Shown here: in pieces, positions 22,270 to 33,737 of the stretch
How positions within the stretch are numbered: position 1 is the stretch's first letter
How the letters are laid out: the number at the start of each line of letters is the position of its first letter
Source: Lineus longissimus
Taxonomy: Eukaryota; Nemertea; Pilidiophora; Heteronemertea; Lineidae
DNA: 64,000 nt
Reading direction: 5' to 3'
Assembly: GCF_910592395.1 (NCBI RefSeq)
Contig: NC_088315.1
Span: 11,844,501 to 11,908,500, forward strand
Program-made: the position numbers and the translations under genes
Notes under the pieces: generated by a model
What the model was told of the DNA's origin: nothing
What the model saw: only the letters and a program-made list of their open reading frames with translations
Database searches by the model: none

Positions 22270-23139
22270 TGTTCGGTTGTTGGTCAAATAGGACCTGAGT
22301 TAATTATTTTGTAACAACATGTATGGTGCTGGCTTGTGGTGGACGCCATAAAGAGACTTGTTTACAAACACAGTTTATTTTAGGCCTGTGCACTTACCTT
22401 CTTACGTAAGTGCATAGGTTCATTTTCTATCAGTTTTTCTACACTCGGCCATTCGTGTGCAGAGCTCTGTGGTGTGGAGACCAGAAGAACGTTTGCTCCT
22501 GTTTCTCCTTCTTGGACAATTTACTCCAAGGTTCGACGTTTGTGATTAATTCTTTCCAAGCCTATAAATGGAAAAAATGCTTTTCTAACTGTGTGTCGGG
22601 CTGTGTGTCTCGAGGGATATTTCAAACTATGTATTGGCACAGACCGACATAGACTCGTGCACATGTGATACAGCTATTTCGTAAAGTCGTTTAAAACAAG
22701 TCTCTGTGGCGGCCGCAAGGAGGGGCACTTTACGTTTACGTGTACGTGTACGTGTTGTCGTACTTCCTGTTAGATATATGTACTTCCTGTTGGATGTGTA
22801 CTTCCTGTTTGTCATTCAAGGCCTTCGTAAACCGTGACTTCTCTTTGTCACTCACTTCCGTTACCGGACTTGCACTCATCCTGTTCTTTTTCGTGACGTC
22901 ATCTCTACATGTACATGACTGTGTTTCTACTGGCGGATGTGTCTTCAGTTACAGACGGAGCGAACTTCTCCTAGCATTCAATGAGCTCTGGTGGTGTTGA
23001 CACTTATAATATGTTTATGTTTACCTAGCTTGTTCCTGTTATTGTGAATAAAGTGTGTTTGTGTATTTGTGTAAAACAGCTTCAGGGTTTGTGTTTCTTC
23101 TGGTAATTTAGTAGTGTTTTTTCATGTAGCTATGGTACA
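22270..23139 (+). repeat. 3' LTR of the BEL/Pao element
   Basis: 870 bp, identical in length to the 5' LTR, with one substitution seen (G22388 for A15032). It carries the same three ACTTCCTGT motifs, TGACGTCA, and AATAAA at 23047-23052. It is followed by the GGAGG target duplication. Confidence 0.95.
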
Positions 23140-23249
23140 GGAGGGTACTGAGGCTTGAGGCTCCTAACGAAGGGGTCTAAACTATACTTAACATTATCTT
23201 TACTATGAATTGTATCTGAGTCAAGGAAAAATTAATCCACCCTAAACCA

Positions 23250-26200
23250 AGAATTTGTTTCTAAATTTCTTGATTCTACGCATTTAAATAGAGTGTATTA
23301 CAATCAAATGCAGGAGTCTTCAAAAAATAATTTCCTTTCTTCGTAATTTATTCAGCTTTACATATTTGGCTCTCGGTTCATTGCTGAAACCAGTGTAGCT
23401 TAAGGTTCTCTTCCCAGCCTTATGCCCTCCGCCAATAGGCCAATTTTGAGATACGTGCACATGTCAATCTAACACTGTATTGGGCATTTTTATGGGTTTT
23501 TTTTCTGAATGACACCATCTTGTCTTTTTTCCGGTATAGCATTAAAAACTGACGTTCTTACTTCATATGGGGGTCCACCCATTCTTCTCCCCCGAACCGT
23601 CCTGGGCTTTGGGAGGCTGTCAAAGGGCACTGTCTTGCGATGAAGACGAAGACGAAGGACCAAACAGATGATTCGTGATCATTTCTCAGATTGTAACAGT
23701 GTCCGAACATATAGATCGTTCGACATCCCTATCACATTCAAGCACAGCATCAGGTATGTTTCTTCCCAAAGACATGTTTAGCTGATGCCTCCTATACAAA
23801 TTGTGCACACTGTGAATACTGATAATGACTATATCAGGGAAACCGCGAGACCTACTGACCAGACTCAGGGAATATCTAATAGATATCACAGGTAATCAAC
23901 ACTTGAGCCACCGAGTCAGGTGATCGTCATAAACAACGAAATGTTGCCAATTAGAAAGACACAAAGGTGCCAATTAGAAAGACCAAAGAGGATAACTAGA
24001 GATGAAAAAACGAGGGTGCATATGTCCCCCCCCCCCCCATCACACATATGACGCCTTCGACAGGTAGGAAAAAGTAGCAGGGTAGAACTTCCGTTGATGG
24101 CGCTGAAGATCAGACCAGTTGATGTCTCCGAGAGAAAATGGAAAAGACGGGGATGGTAAACTACATGTATATGAATCAAGCTCAAAAGAACCTGGCTGAC
24201 GATTTCAAACGAAATCAGATGAAGGTGGTTTGATGTCTTGTTTACCTTCTCTAGAAGCATTCTTGATCTCTGATGGTCATCAAGATCACCCTTTTTCATA
24301 CACCCCTTCCCCTCCCCTCTCCGCTTACTCAATTGGCAATAAATGTCTCCGTCATGCTAGTAATTAACAGTGAGACATCATTTTATAAGACACACGGCAA
24401 CACACCCGATTTTGCTTAAGGTTTGGCCCTTCATATTAAAATCGACACTTTTAAAACGCCAAGTCATCGAAAACATGTTCAAAAGCCGCCTGTCTCTCAT
24501 TAACACCCCGGCCTATGCTGATCTTTTTATCTCTGATTTATCTCCATTTTAGTATCCAAGGAATAAAATGTAACATTAGACGAATGCCTTGAATGAGTTC
24601 TGGTCAAGATAAGAACTGAATTAAATTGTCTTCGTCTCAAAGGGGTACTGTGGCGGCGACGCATTACTATCCATAGGATTATCAATTTAATAACAGAAGA
24701 CGTATTTGAACTCTAATCCTTCCTTTACCTAATCATGCATCACCGTGAAATATATTGTAAAACATCAGCAGCTTCGGGGTGAGGTTCATATCATACAGTG
24801 GTTTCACAACGCAGCAAGTTCACGTAATGACACTGTTTTAGGCTACTTTTTCCTTTAAGTATGGTCTAATTTTAACTTATATCAAACGTCGATAAAAAAC
24901 CGGATAGGTTTTCATCGCGAAAAAAAATGGCGGAAAGCACAAGGCTTCAACTAGATGACGCTGACTTCAGAAGTACATAAAGGCGATATGCCGTTAGAGG
25001 TGCTTTGCAATGATGCCTGCTAATCGAGGTGAACAAAATGCATCTGATCATCATTCTTCTAAAACGACTCTTAAAGTATCGTTTTGATAGGCAAATTGCA
25101 TTTTCCCAGCAGAATACGGAATTAGCCTATCAAACCATGTCAATGATACAGCAAGGTTGAGTGTTGCCTACTGACTGTAGAAGCTGGTTCTTTAGTTTAA
25201 ACATTTAGTTTCGACCTATCAATAGATGCAGTCACTTCACCGTTCGAATGTGAAGACCAAGTGATGAAGTGACCGGAGATCATGATAACTCTAAATGTCA
25301 TTTTGGGACTCACGTCCTTCTACGAGTCTCGCGTGAAAATGGTCACAGTGTATAAAATAGATATTATGGCTATTTATACGCGAGTCCCGTAATGCAATTG
25401 CTCGCCACACCGACCCTCTGAAGTTCCAAATTCTTAATATTCATTAATTCTTGATTCAACGCATTTAAATGTCAGGTGTGGTTTATCCCCGAGACATGAA
25501 AAGCTGATGCATTTGCGCAATCTATGAATGCTGATAACGACTACATCTGGGAAACTGCAGAGTCCTATTTACCAGACTCGGAGAACATCTAACAGATGTC
25601 ACCGATAGGACACGGCCATACAATGAAAACTTGAGTCAACGAGTTAGGTGTTCATTATGGCAGCGGCGTAGCTACCTTTTTGGTTGGGGGAGGGGCGGTA
25701 AAATGACATACAACGAATCTAACGGGCCGAGTTCAAGAAAAGGTAGCAGGAGAAAACTTCCGTTGACGGTGCCAGAAATCCAGTTGATGCGTTCGAGAGA
25801 AAATGGAAATTATTGGGATGGTAAATTAGTTGAATCAAGCTCCAAACACCCTTGTTGACAATTCAACATGTTCAACAGATAACAAATGAAGTTGTTTTGA
25901 TGGCCTATTACCTTCTTTTGAAGCATTCGTGATCCCTGATGGTCACCAAGCTCATCCTTTTCCATACACCTCCCCCTCCGCTTACTCAATTGTCAACTGT
26001 CTCCGACGTGCCAATAATTAACAGTGAGACATCCTTTCGTTATAAGACATACGGCAACACACCTGATTTGGCTGAATGTTTGGCCCTTTATTTTTAAATC
26101 GACATGATTAAAAGCCAAGTTATCGACAACATGTTCAAAAACCACCTGTCTCTCAATAACACCCATGCTGATCACTTTATCTCTGATTCATCCCCATTTT

Positions 26201-26812
26201 AGTGTCCAATGAATAAAATGTGACATAAGACGAATGTCTTCTGGTAAGGATAAGGAACTGTATTAAACTATTTCGTCCCATAGAGGTACTTTGCTATTAT
26301 ATCTGCTAATCGGGATGACCAAAACGCTTTTCACTATACATGCTTCCCGAAATTGGTGGCTTGCATTGGAACTAACTTTTCCCCCTTCTCCGTCATTAAA
26401 GGCATTCAAGTGTGTTAGTCAACCATGACCATCTCCTTTGTCCCTCCACCATAAGGTCTAGTTTCCCCTTATGACATCGCTATTTCGGACACTCAGCGCC
26501 CCATTTCTGGAAATGTGTATAGACGTTGCATATAATTTAAATCTACATTCTTCTAAAACGACTCTTAAAATGTAGTTCAACAGGCAAATTGCATTTTCCC
26601 AGCAGAATACGGAATTTGCCTATCAAACCATGCCAATGATACAGCAAGGGTGAGTGATGCCTGTTGACCGTAGTTGGAGAAGCTGGTTCTCTAGTTTAAA
26701 CCTTTAGTTTCAACCCATCAATGGATGCAGTCACTACGCCATTCGAGTGTGAAGACCAAGTGACGAAGTGACCGGAGGCCACGATAACTAAAAATGTTAT
26801 TTTGGGACCATT
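23250..26812. repeat. Diverged tandem segmental duplication
   Basis: Copy 1 (about 23250-25310) and copy 2 (about 25430-26812) share long collinear blocks in direct orientation. Examples are 23777-23930 with 25503-25660, 24322-24555 with 25977-26210, and 25046-25310 with 26540-26812. The last block includes TTGCATTTTCCCAGCAGAAT in both. Copy 2 lacks about 0.45 kb near its start and other pieces. Identity looks roughly 80-90 percent by eye. No open frame is conserved between the copies, so it reads as duplicated non-coding DNA. A C10 run sits at 24028-24037. Confidence 0.8.
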
Positions 26813-28575
26813 ACGTTTCTCTGCCCTTGATGATTTTCCGCCAGGACCCGCCGTTTTAGGCCTTTTGGTGGGTCCAATTTATCAAGATTGGCCTGATGAC
26901 CCTTGGGATTAGCCGTTCAGTTTGTGTATTCCGGAAATATTTCCTACCCACTAAAGAAATAAAATATGAAATATTGTGCAGCGTCGCTTTTGGGAACGAG
27001 ACAGTTCGCCAGCAAATATCTCTATCACAAATAGGTCTTTTAAATTTTGAAATTGACTGAAGAATGACGGTTTAGAGTGAGAAGAAAAACAGTCATTTTT
27101 GTCGATCTTGTCTGGTTCATCGTTTGATGAATTGCTGCGGCTTTGTCGATCAGTTAGCGCACCCCCGCCTCGAGCAAGTTTCAGTGTCTTGCGCATCCAG
27201 GCTGATCACTCAAACGTGTTAAGTTGCCGTGCGCAGTTGTTACTGCAGAACAGAAAATATTCGCGGCATAAAATTTTCGCGAATGCCTCACGATGGACAT
27301 ATTCGCGGCAGAATATTTTCGCGTGTGAAGAATTATTTTCCAAGAAAATTTAGACTGTCTATTTTGACTCTAAGTGGACTGAAGTGTAAAATGTCCCCTA
27401 TACATAACATATACATGTATGGGCAAAGCAAAAGTTGTTTAAGTTTAGGTGTAAATATGATAAATGCTAATTGCTCGGAGTATACACGTACGTTGGGCCA
27501 AGCTGTATGCAGTGCCTCTGTGGAAACATGGCAACAATGACATGGATTTCAGGCTAAAAGCAAGAGATTTTCGCGGCAGAATATTTTCGCGAGCCTGTCC
27601 TACTCGCGACATTCGCGAAAAAATTCTACACGCGAACTTTTTCCGTTCTACAGTATATAGTGCACAATATTTCGGAACTGTAAAATTAAAATTACAGGTA
27701 AAATTTATAGTGTATCTACTTTAAGTGGAATTTCAAATGTTCTGGAATAGTGGATTTTACTAAGAAGGTTCATCCTCATGAATCCAATCCTAAATCAAAT
27801 GTCGTCGATTTTTTAAAAGAGGGTCGAATGTCAACTATGTGTTGTCATGTTGACTATATTACAATGTCCATTGGTCGCGCTTTATTGTAAAATAGCTTTG
27901 AGAAGTTTTGTAAGGACTCCATGAAAGGGGAATGTCCCGTGAAAGAGGAATGTCCTCTTTACTTTCCTAGCCCTCCATTTGTAGATTATGCAAAGCGAGT
28001 GTTCACAAATCCTCTTTTCTTGTAAAATGAGACATGTCACTACTATAATTGCTCATTTATTAATGTTCACAACCCAATCATCAGTCAGTCATTAGCACTG
28101 CAAACACAAAGCGTCCTTAGAACATAAAGTTTGTGACATTTCATTAGTTTTTGAGGTTTCTTTGTGAAATTTGGGTTTATAAAACCATGTTTTCTACAAC
28201 TGCCTATTGCTTGGAAACACTGACAGTGACACATGGGGAACAACCGCAGAATGTTACACCGCGGGACCGGTGATCCATAGCTCTTTGGCTTTGCTTTAGG
28301 CTATCGATACATGTGTGGAGAGGCTTTCTTTTTTGACTATTTTGTAGGCCTACTATTGATTGTAAAAAAGACCAGGCCTAGATGTCTTCTAAAGGCGAGT
28401 AAGATAAGGGATAGGATAATTGAACTTCGGAGAACTAATCAGTCCCGCTAGCTTGGTCCAGAAGATCAAGAGCACTTTCTTAGCACTAGGCCTAGCATAG
28501 CGATTAAGACTAGTTGCTCCATGCTTACTTCTTCTGAAAACCACTTTCGTTCTGGGCAAACAATAATCATGGTAC
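26813..28575. other. Non-coding stretch with CGCG-rich repeat cluster
   Basis: Between 27255 and 27650 the motif TCGCGGCAGAATATTTTCGC or close variants occur at least three times, with the related ATTCGCGAA nearby. This points to a degraded repeat family. Short frames here overlap the repeats and lack splice support. Nothing else was recognised. Confidence 0.5.
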
Positions 28576-28782
28576 TTCAAAACAATCGTCAGTGAAGTGT
28601 TTTGAACACACTACGGCCGAAGTGTTGGTCGGTTTCGGATCCACGAAGTCCACTCTCGTTGTTTGTACAAACTTCACCCACTGACGTCGAATTGCTGTTG
28701 TTTTCGGGAATGAATGCTTCGAAAGAGCACTCGATGCATCGGCCGTGTCACTACAGCCGAACAAAACACATCTATTCACCAT
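28576..28782 (-). CDS. THAP-domain protein, first exon (partial)
   Basis: The ATG at 28780-28782 opens a frame with the THAP zinc-finger signature: CVLFGC near the start (C2), HSFPK, a tryptophan in RRQWVKF, and VCSKHFTDDCFE (CxxH plus conserved F). The exon appears to end at GAA|GTACCA (28576), about where many THAP genes have an intron. The AVPTIF-type end of the domain would then be in a downstream exon at lower coordinates, which I could not find. THAP domains bind DNA through a C2CH zinc module and occur in transcription factors and P-element-like transposases. The full gene type is unknown. Confidence 0.72.
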
Positions 28783-29578
28783 ATCAATTGATATTTCGCA
28801 TGATATCTCAAGAAACTATTCACATGCAAATGCACTGCACCGTCCGCCATGATATTCCTGAGAGCGCTCGGTCTTCCTTTGTTGTCGTCATCGCCGAAGA
28901 TTCCCGAAGATTTTCGTTTTTATTGGATGGGCGTGGTTTGGGAATAAAAGTTGAAAGAAAACGAACCACATTGCTTGAAATCGATTTTTTAAAATTAATT
29001 GTTGTCTTAATGCATACTTAGACCTTCTAAACCAACATGTTGGTGCCACTCAGTTATACCTTTAAAAGGCTAGACCCCCAGACTGACCGCTGCTTAAGAT
29101 TTTCGATATTGGGGTCCACACAAGGCCATTGGTTTTGATAAGCAGCAATCCTTGAAACTACAAGACCAGGGACCAATCATTTATCGGTCCGATCATTAAA
29201 GTTCTCCTTGCGCCGATAGGCCAACCTTTTCTTCAAAAAATTAGTTTAGTTGTAGATTGCGGAGGTCCTGGATTTAAAGGCCATATATCAAGGTTTTTTG
29301 CCATTTTCTGCTGTAAGACGATTTCAAAAGTGTACCTAACACTTTATACAATACAGAAAACCAAATGCAATTAGCTCCATCCATTTTGAAGATATAGCCA
29401 ATTATGTGTTTGACAACTTGATTACCTAATCAGGCTAGCAACTGGCTTGTAAGAGCCAGGCGGCGGGTTCAGCAAAAGTTGTGATGTAGATCAGGTTACC
29501 TGTACCTGTCATGCAATCATAAAAGCAGGAGGGCCTTAATTAATTATGCACACCTGGAAGTAATGTGTTTCATTCACT

Positions 29579-29884
29579 ATGGTGTATTGTGTGGCTCCGA
29601 ATTGTGTCAAGGCTAGCACAAAGAACAATCGAATGACGGATGGGACCCATTTTCATGAATTTCCAAAGCCAGTTGAACGAGAGAGGAGGAAGCTGTGGAT
29701 TCGGAAGTGCAAACGTTTGGAGTGTTGGAAGCCTGGGCCTTCGGCCAAACTTTGCAGTGATCACTTTATCGATATGGATTATCACATGAAGCCGGATATC
29801 TGCATCCAACTGAATATTAAATGCCACTTGTTAAAAACAGCTGTTCCAACCATGTCAATTGCATTTAATGCCCGAGGCTGCTGA
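29579..29884 (+). CDS. THAP-domain protein, complete domain in one exon
   Basis: The ATG at 29579 starts MVYCVAPNC, giving the first CxxxxC pair. FHEFPKP, the tryptophan in KLWIRKC, and LCSDHFIDMDY follow (CxxH and F). The domain closes with a variant of the AVPT motif (LKTAVPTMSI). The C2CH metal ligands and the FP and W core positions are all present, so the fold should be intact. The frame ends at a TGA after 101 residues. Either this is a very short protein or the coding exon continues by splicing, since no strong donor was seen. It stands head to head with the THAP exon at 28576-28782, about 0.8 kb away. Confidence 0.75.
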   Translation: MVYCVAPNCVKASTKNNRMTDGTHFHEFPKPVERERRKLWIRKCKRLECWKPGPSAKLCSDHFIDMDYHMKPDICIQLNIKCHLLKTAVPTMSIAFNARGC

Positions 29885-30059
29885 GGTCGGTTGTTATACA
29901 TAATGTGTAGGCCCTATTGGGGCCTGTGATACCGCATAGTGTCTTCTTGTGTTCCAGCCATAGCAAGGTGACAGCGACACAGGTCAGTGTCAGTGACAGC
30001 CACTGTCAATGACAGATTATTGTCATCTGACATCTAGGCCTATCTAACGTTGCACGGCA

Positions 30060-30431
30060 TTATATCGTCACGTCAAGATGATTGTGCATAATACCGTCAC
30101 TTTTCAATAGTAGGTCAGCGTCATGACATAACTGGCGATACAACACTGACGAGGCGAAACAGTATTGTGCAACATTAGTCTGTTCAAAAATCATACATGT
30201 TATGCATCTGCAACCGTCTATCAATGTCTTCTTTGCTATATCGGCAAGTCTGCCATGCAAATTGATTAACCACAAATTCTAATCACTTTCATCCGAATGA
30301 TCACTCTCATTATGATCTAGTGATATTAATGGCTCTAACATGTACGGCTCAACGTTTAAATATCCTTCTGTATCGACCAAAACATCCTCAAATTCACTGC
30401 TCTCACTCTCTGAACTGTATGCGGAAGCCAT
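30060..30431 (-). pseudogene. Broken exon resembling the P2X7 intracellular-domain-like family
   Basis: The ATG at 30429-30431 (context GCAAGATGGC) begins a 50-residue acidic-serine N-terminus containing LNVEPYMLEP, ending at TAG 30279-30281. The same frame reopens at once and runs to 30060 with a CxCxxC pattern (CRCITC) and a later cysteine. This N-terminus (EPYxxEP, acidic serine run, then a CxCxxC motif) resembles the many invertebrate genes annotated as P2X purinoceptor 7-like, which lack the channel part. The identification is from memory of that pattern and is tentative. The in-frame stop suggests a decayed copy, unless an intron removes it. A Helitron-like element begins 37 bp upstream. 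Confidence 0.35.
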
Positions 30432-30467
30432 CTTGCTTTGTTCTGACTGACCTGATCTACGTCATCA

Positions 30468-31517
30468 AATGAAATGGCCAGGGCCATTGTGCTCACCTCA
30501 TGTGGAGGAAAGATGGATAAAGAGCATGGTCTTGTGTCATGTAGTGTTAGGTTTGATGTAGGTCCAAGCAATTACAATTTCCCCAAAATGGCCAATTTAC
30601 AGTACATTCGACCTCTGTGACCTTGAAAAGTAGGTCAAATCAAAGAAAACCCGGGTGACACATTGAATGGTTGTTAGAATTAGATGTACCTATGATATAA
30701 AATTGGTGCCAATCGGGCAAGTCATTACTAGGAATAATGGCATTTTGAAGAATTTAGGATTTGGCCCCCTCCCTGGAGGCCAAACGGCAAATCAGATCGC
30801 ACCAAACTTCGGTACCTGAGATCACCTGACCAAGGGGTCTATGTGTACTTAATTTGTGATCAATAGTCATTGCAGTTAAGAAACGTGCCATAGTTACGGC
30901 CTGACGGCGAATTTACGCCATTTGACCTCTGTGACCTTGACAAGAAGGTCAAATTAAAAACCTGTGTGACATATACTGTATGGTGGTTAGATGTACCCAT
31001 GATATCAAATTGGTGGCAATCGGGCAAGAAGTTAAGGAATAATCACATTTTTAAGGTTTTTGGATTTTGCCCCCTGGTGGTCAAGTGGTGAATCATATTG
31101 GACCAAACTTCGGTCCCTGAGATCACCTGACTAAGGGGTAAATGTGTACCAAATTTGGTATCAATAGTCATTGCAGTTTAGAAACGTGCCATCGTTACAT
31201 CCTAACGGCCAATTTACACCATTTGACCTCTGTGACCTTGAAAAGGAGGTCAAATCAAAAACCCGGAGGATATATGATGCACCTTTGCTAGAAGAACCTA
31301 CCATATTTTTTTCAAAATTTCCCGACTACTATTAAGGGAGATATTGCATATTTTCACTTTTAACGTTTGGCCCCCTGGTGGCCAAACCATGAAACGAATC
31401 GGACCGAAACTTGGTCTCCCAGGTGTCATTACATAAGGGTACATGTGTACCAAGTTTCAACTCAATAGCTCTAACAGTTACGAAACGTGCCCTGCTAACG
31501 GACGACGGACGACGACG

Positions 31518-31576
<59 letters not shown>

Positions 31577-31627
31577 ACGACGGACGCCACGGTATGGGAT
31601 AAGCTCACCTCTGCTAAGAGGTGAGCT
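30468..31627 (+). mobile_element. Helitron-like interspersed element, copy 2
   Basis: Starts AATGAAATGGCCAGGGCCAT and ends with the hairpin GCTCACCTCT...AGAGGTGAGC at 31601-31626 plus T, next to AAAAAT. Three core units are present, with the TGTGACCTTGA motif at about 30618, 30929 and 31231. They are followed by a (GAC)n tract at 31499-31587. The copy is very similar to copy 3 at 44858-45995. The long poly-Asp and poly-Thr frames crossing the microsatellite are artefacts of (GAC)n. No transposase is present. Confidence 0.85.
31499..31587. repeat. (GAC)n microsatellite inside Helitron-like copy 2
   Basis: About 85 bp of GAC/GACGG repeats directly before the 3' terminal hairpin. The same position is occupied by GAC tracts in the other copies (about 12899, 45891, 53465 and 54304), so it is a structural part of the element. 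Confidence 0.9.
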
Positions 31628-33737
31628 AAAAATCCCTAGCGGCCACATGTGGAACTAATCTAAAGTTGTGTGTGGTGGGAAATTCAAATAGTTTAAAATT
31701 GAAAATTGAAATAACTAAATAATGACTTTATTATTAGAATTTTTTTAATGTCTGGGATCTTGTTTTTTTAACCCTCAACATATTTCATGAGTATCAAGCA
31801 TGTTTTCAAACCTTGATATATGGCCTTTAACCTCGATAAAAAATTGTTGATATATATCAGGTGTCTCAAAAAAGTGAAAAGCTTTTTGAAAAGTAGTACC
31901 GGTAGGTCTAATTCATTGAAAATGTACACAAAGCATAACCTTACAGCAAAGAAGGTGATTTAATAACACGCCTGCAAAATAGCTATTCATGATGTCAAAC
32001 CCAAATTATGCGAGGAGGCGTTTTGTAAAATTCAAAACAATATGCCTTGTTTCAAAATGCAATAATAGAGCTGGGCTATCATGTTCATGCCAACTGCCAG
32101 TGCCAAGTATTGGCACGCGTTATGAAACAGCTTCGTTGTATGGGCTGTCCTAATCCCCACAACTGCATGGGAAGAGGTCGACAATAGTCAGGACAAATTT
32201 CGTTTTAGTTCCCCTTAACGACGTGCTAAAGGTTAGTGCAAGTCTGTAATTAAAAACAGCTGTCAGGATGTCAAGTTTGTTGAATGGCTTTAGCTCCGGT
32301 TCTTCTGCCAATCTTCACAAAGACATCCTTGCAATCTCGCAAAGTAATATGCTTTGTGGGTCCCAAGTTATCCTCCTTGTGGGGTAGATATTGATAAGAC
32401 TCCTTAGCCCTGGATCGGAGGGCAGTTGATCATCTCATGGAGGTATTATAAAGATAATACCTCCATGATCATCTAGAGAAAACGGATACGTGGTTCTTGC
32501 ACAGCCAAAGTACTGTCATGTTCTGCAATTGATTGATTGATTGGTTTTCCTCCTGTACATGTATGACCTCTACACGGTCTTTGTTCTCCTCCAAATATGA
32601 GGTTTGGTTCCTCCATTTCCAATTTTTCCATGCTTCTAACTCTGTAGTTCGTATTTTAGGGATAAGTCTATAGTTACAACGACATGCTCTACCATCGCCT
32701 GGAAATTCGTTTACGATCAGACTCTTGATTGACAGATGCTACAGCTGGTAGCTGGTAGCAGGCTGGCAAGAACATGATGGAAGTCACTTTGCGCTGCTCT
32801 GAAATTGCCGTTTGATAATGCTGGTTTGAACTTGAAAGTACTCGCTACTAGTATTCGACCGATCACTTAGATATTTTGCAGAACTGGGCTGGGTTGCTCA
32901 AAACCACGTGAACTTTAACAGTGTCGTTAAGTCTTAACGTGAAAATTTTAATGTGATTAGCTGAAAGCGATAAAGGCCTTTAGGTGACTTAACGTAACCA
33001 GGGATAACGTGATAAAATAGAAGGTCACTCTGTGTAGATTTTCAGTGAATTTTATTAATCTAGCACTATACTTGTTGAAAGGCAGTTCACTTTTCTGGGA
33101 TCCCGAGTTAAGAAACCTTTCAATAATGGAGAATCCAAGACAATCATCCGAGCCACTCTATCATTGGCTATAGCCACGTATTACTAGTATTCAGCTTAGA
33201 AAGCAATAACCAGATGGGCAGGTGATGGACTTGTTAACTGATTGTTATTACAACCAGGATGTGTGACATGAAACGGACAGCCACCAAACAGCGACCAGGT
33301 CATGAGGTTGTCTTGCGTATTCTAATTCACCTAATTTTCCTGAAGACATGGTTGTGAATAAGATCATCACCAAAAACAGGTAGTTTGCAACTCTCCGACT
33401 CGTGCAAGCATGGCACAGCCAGAGTCTTATACTAGTATAGTATTCTTTCAGTCATTAACCAAGGCAATTTAAGCCAGCATGGCCAGGGGACAAGGTTTTA
33501 GCCAATAAGCTGACAGCCTGTAGAAATGCAGACTCAGCCATAAATAAAAAATAACAAACACTTGGATGGGTACCATAATTAGTTATTAATATTATTTGTC
33601 AATATTTACAACGGACTGATAATTTTAGAGCACAAGAGGATATTTTTTTATTCTTCCCACTTACATGCATTCAGAAGACCAATTAGAATTGACATGCCTG
33701 ATAGGCAGATCCAATGCATAATGCATCAAATTAGGCT
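31628..33737. other. Non-coding stretch with one strong hairpin
   Basis: No gene is seen. At 32438-32470 CATGGAGGTATTAT and its exact reverse complement are separated by AAAG. The same ATAATACCTCCATG motif recurs at about 63303-63316. Several ordinary AT-rich runs are present. Confidence 0.45.

Larger units (their letters stand above)
14914..23139 (+). mobile_element. Complete BEL/Pao LTR retrotransposon
   Basis: The element is 8,226 bp, begins TGTT and ends TACA. It is flanked by the 5-bp target duplication GGAGG at 14909-14913 and 23140-23144. Two 870-bp LTRs bracket a primer-binding site, a gag-protease frame, a pol frame and a polypurine tract. Domain order (gag, aspartic protease, RT, RNase H, integrase) and the gag type assign it to the BEL/Pao superfamily. 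The LTRs differ at only one position found by eye (A15032 versus G22388), so insertion was recent. A single in-frame amber codon at 18479-18481 splits the polyprotein frame. Confidence 0.96.

Noticed and set aside
31411-31658. Frames encoding poly-Asp and poly-Thr
   Set aside because: They translate the (GAC)n microsatellite of a Helitron-like element and have no independent support. The same holds for the poly-Arg frames near 45722-45992.
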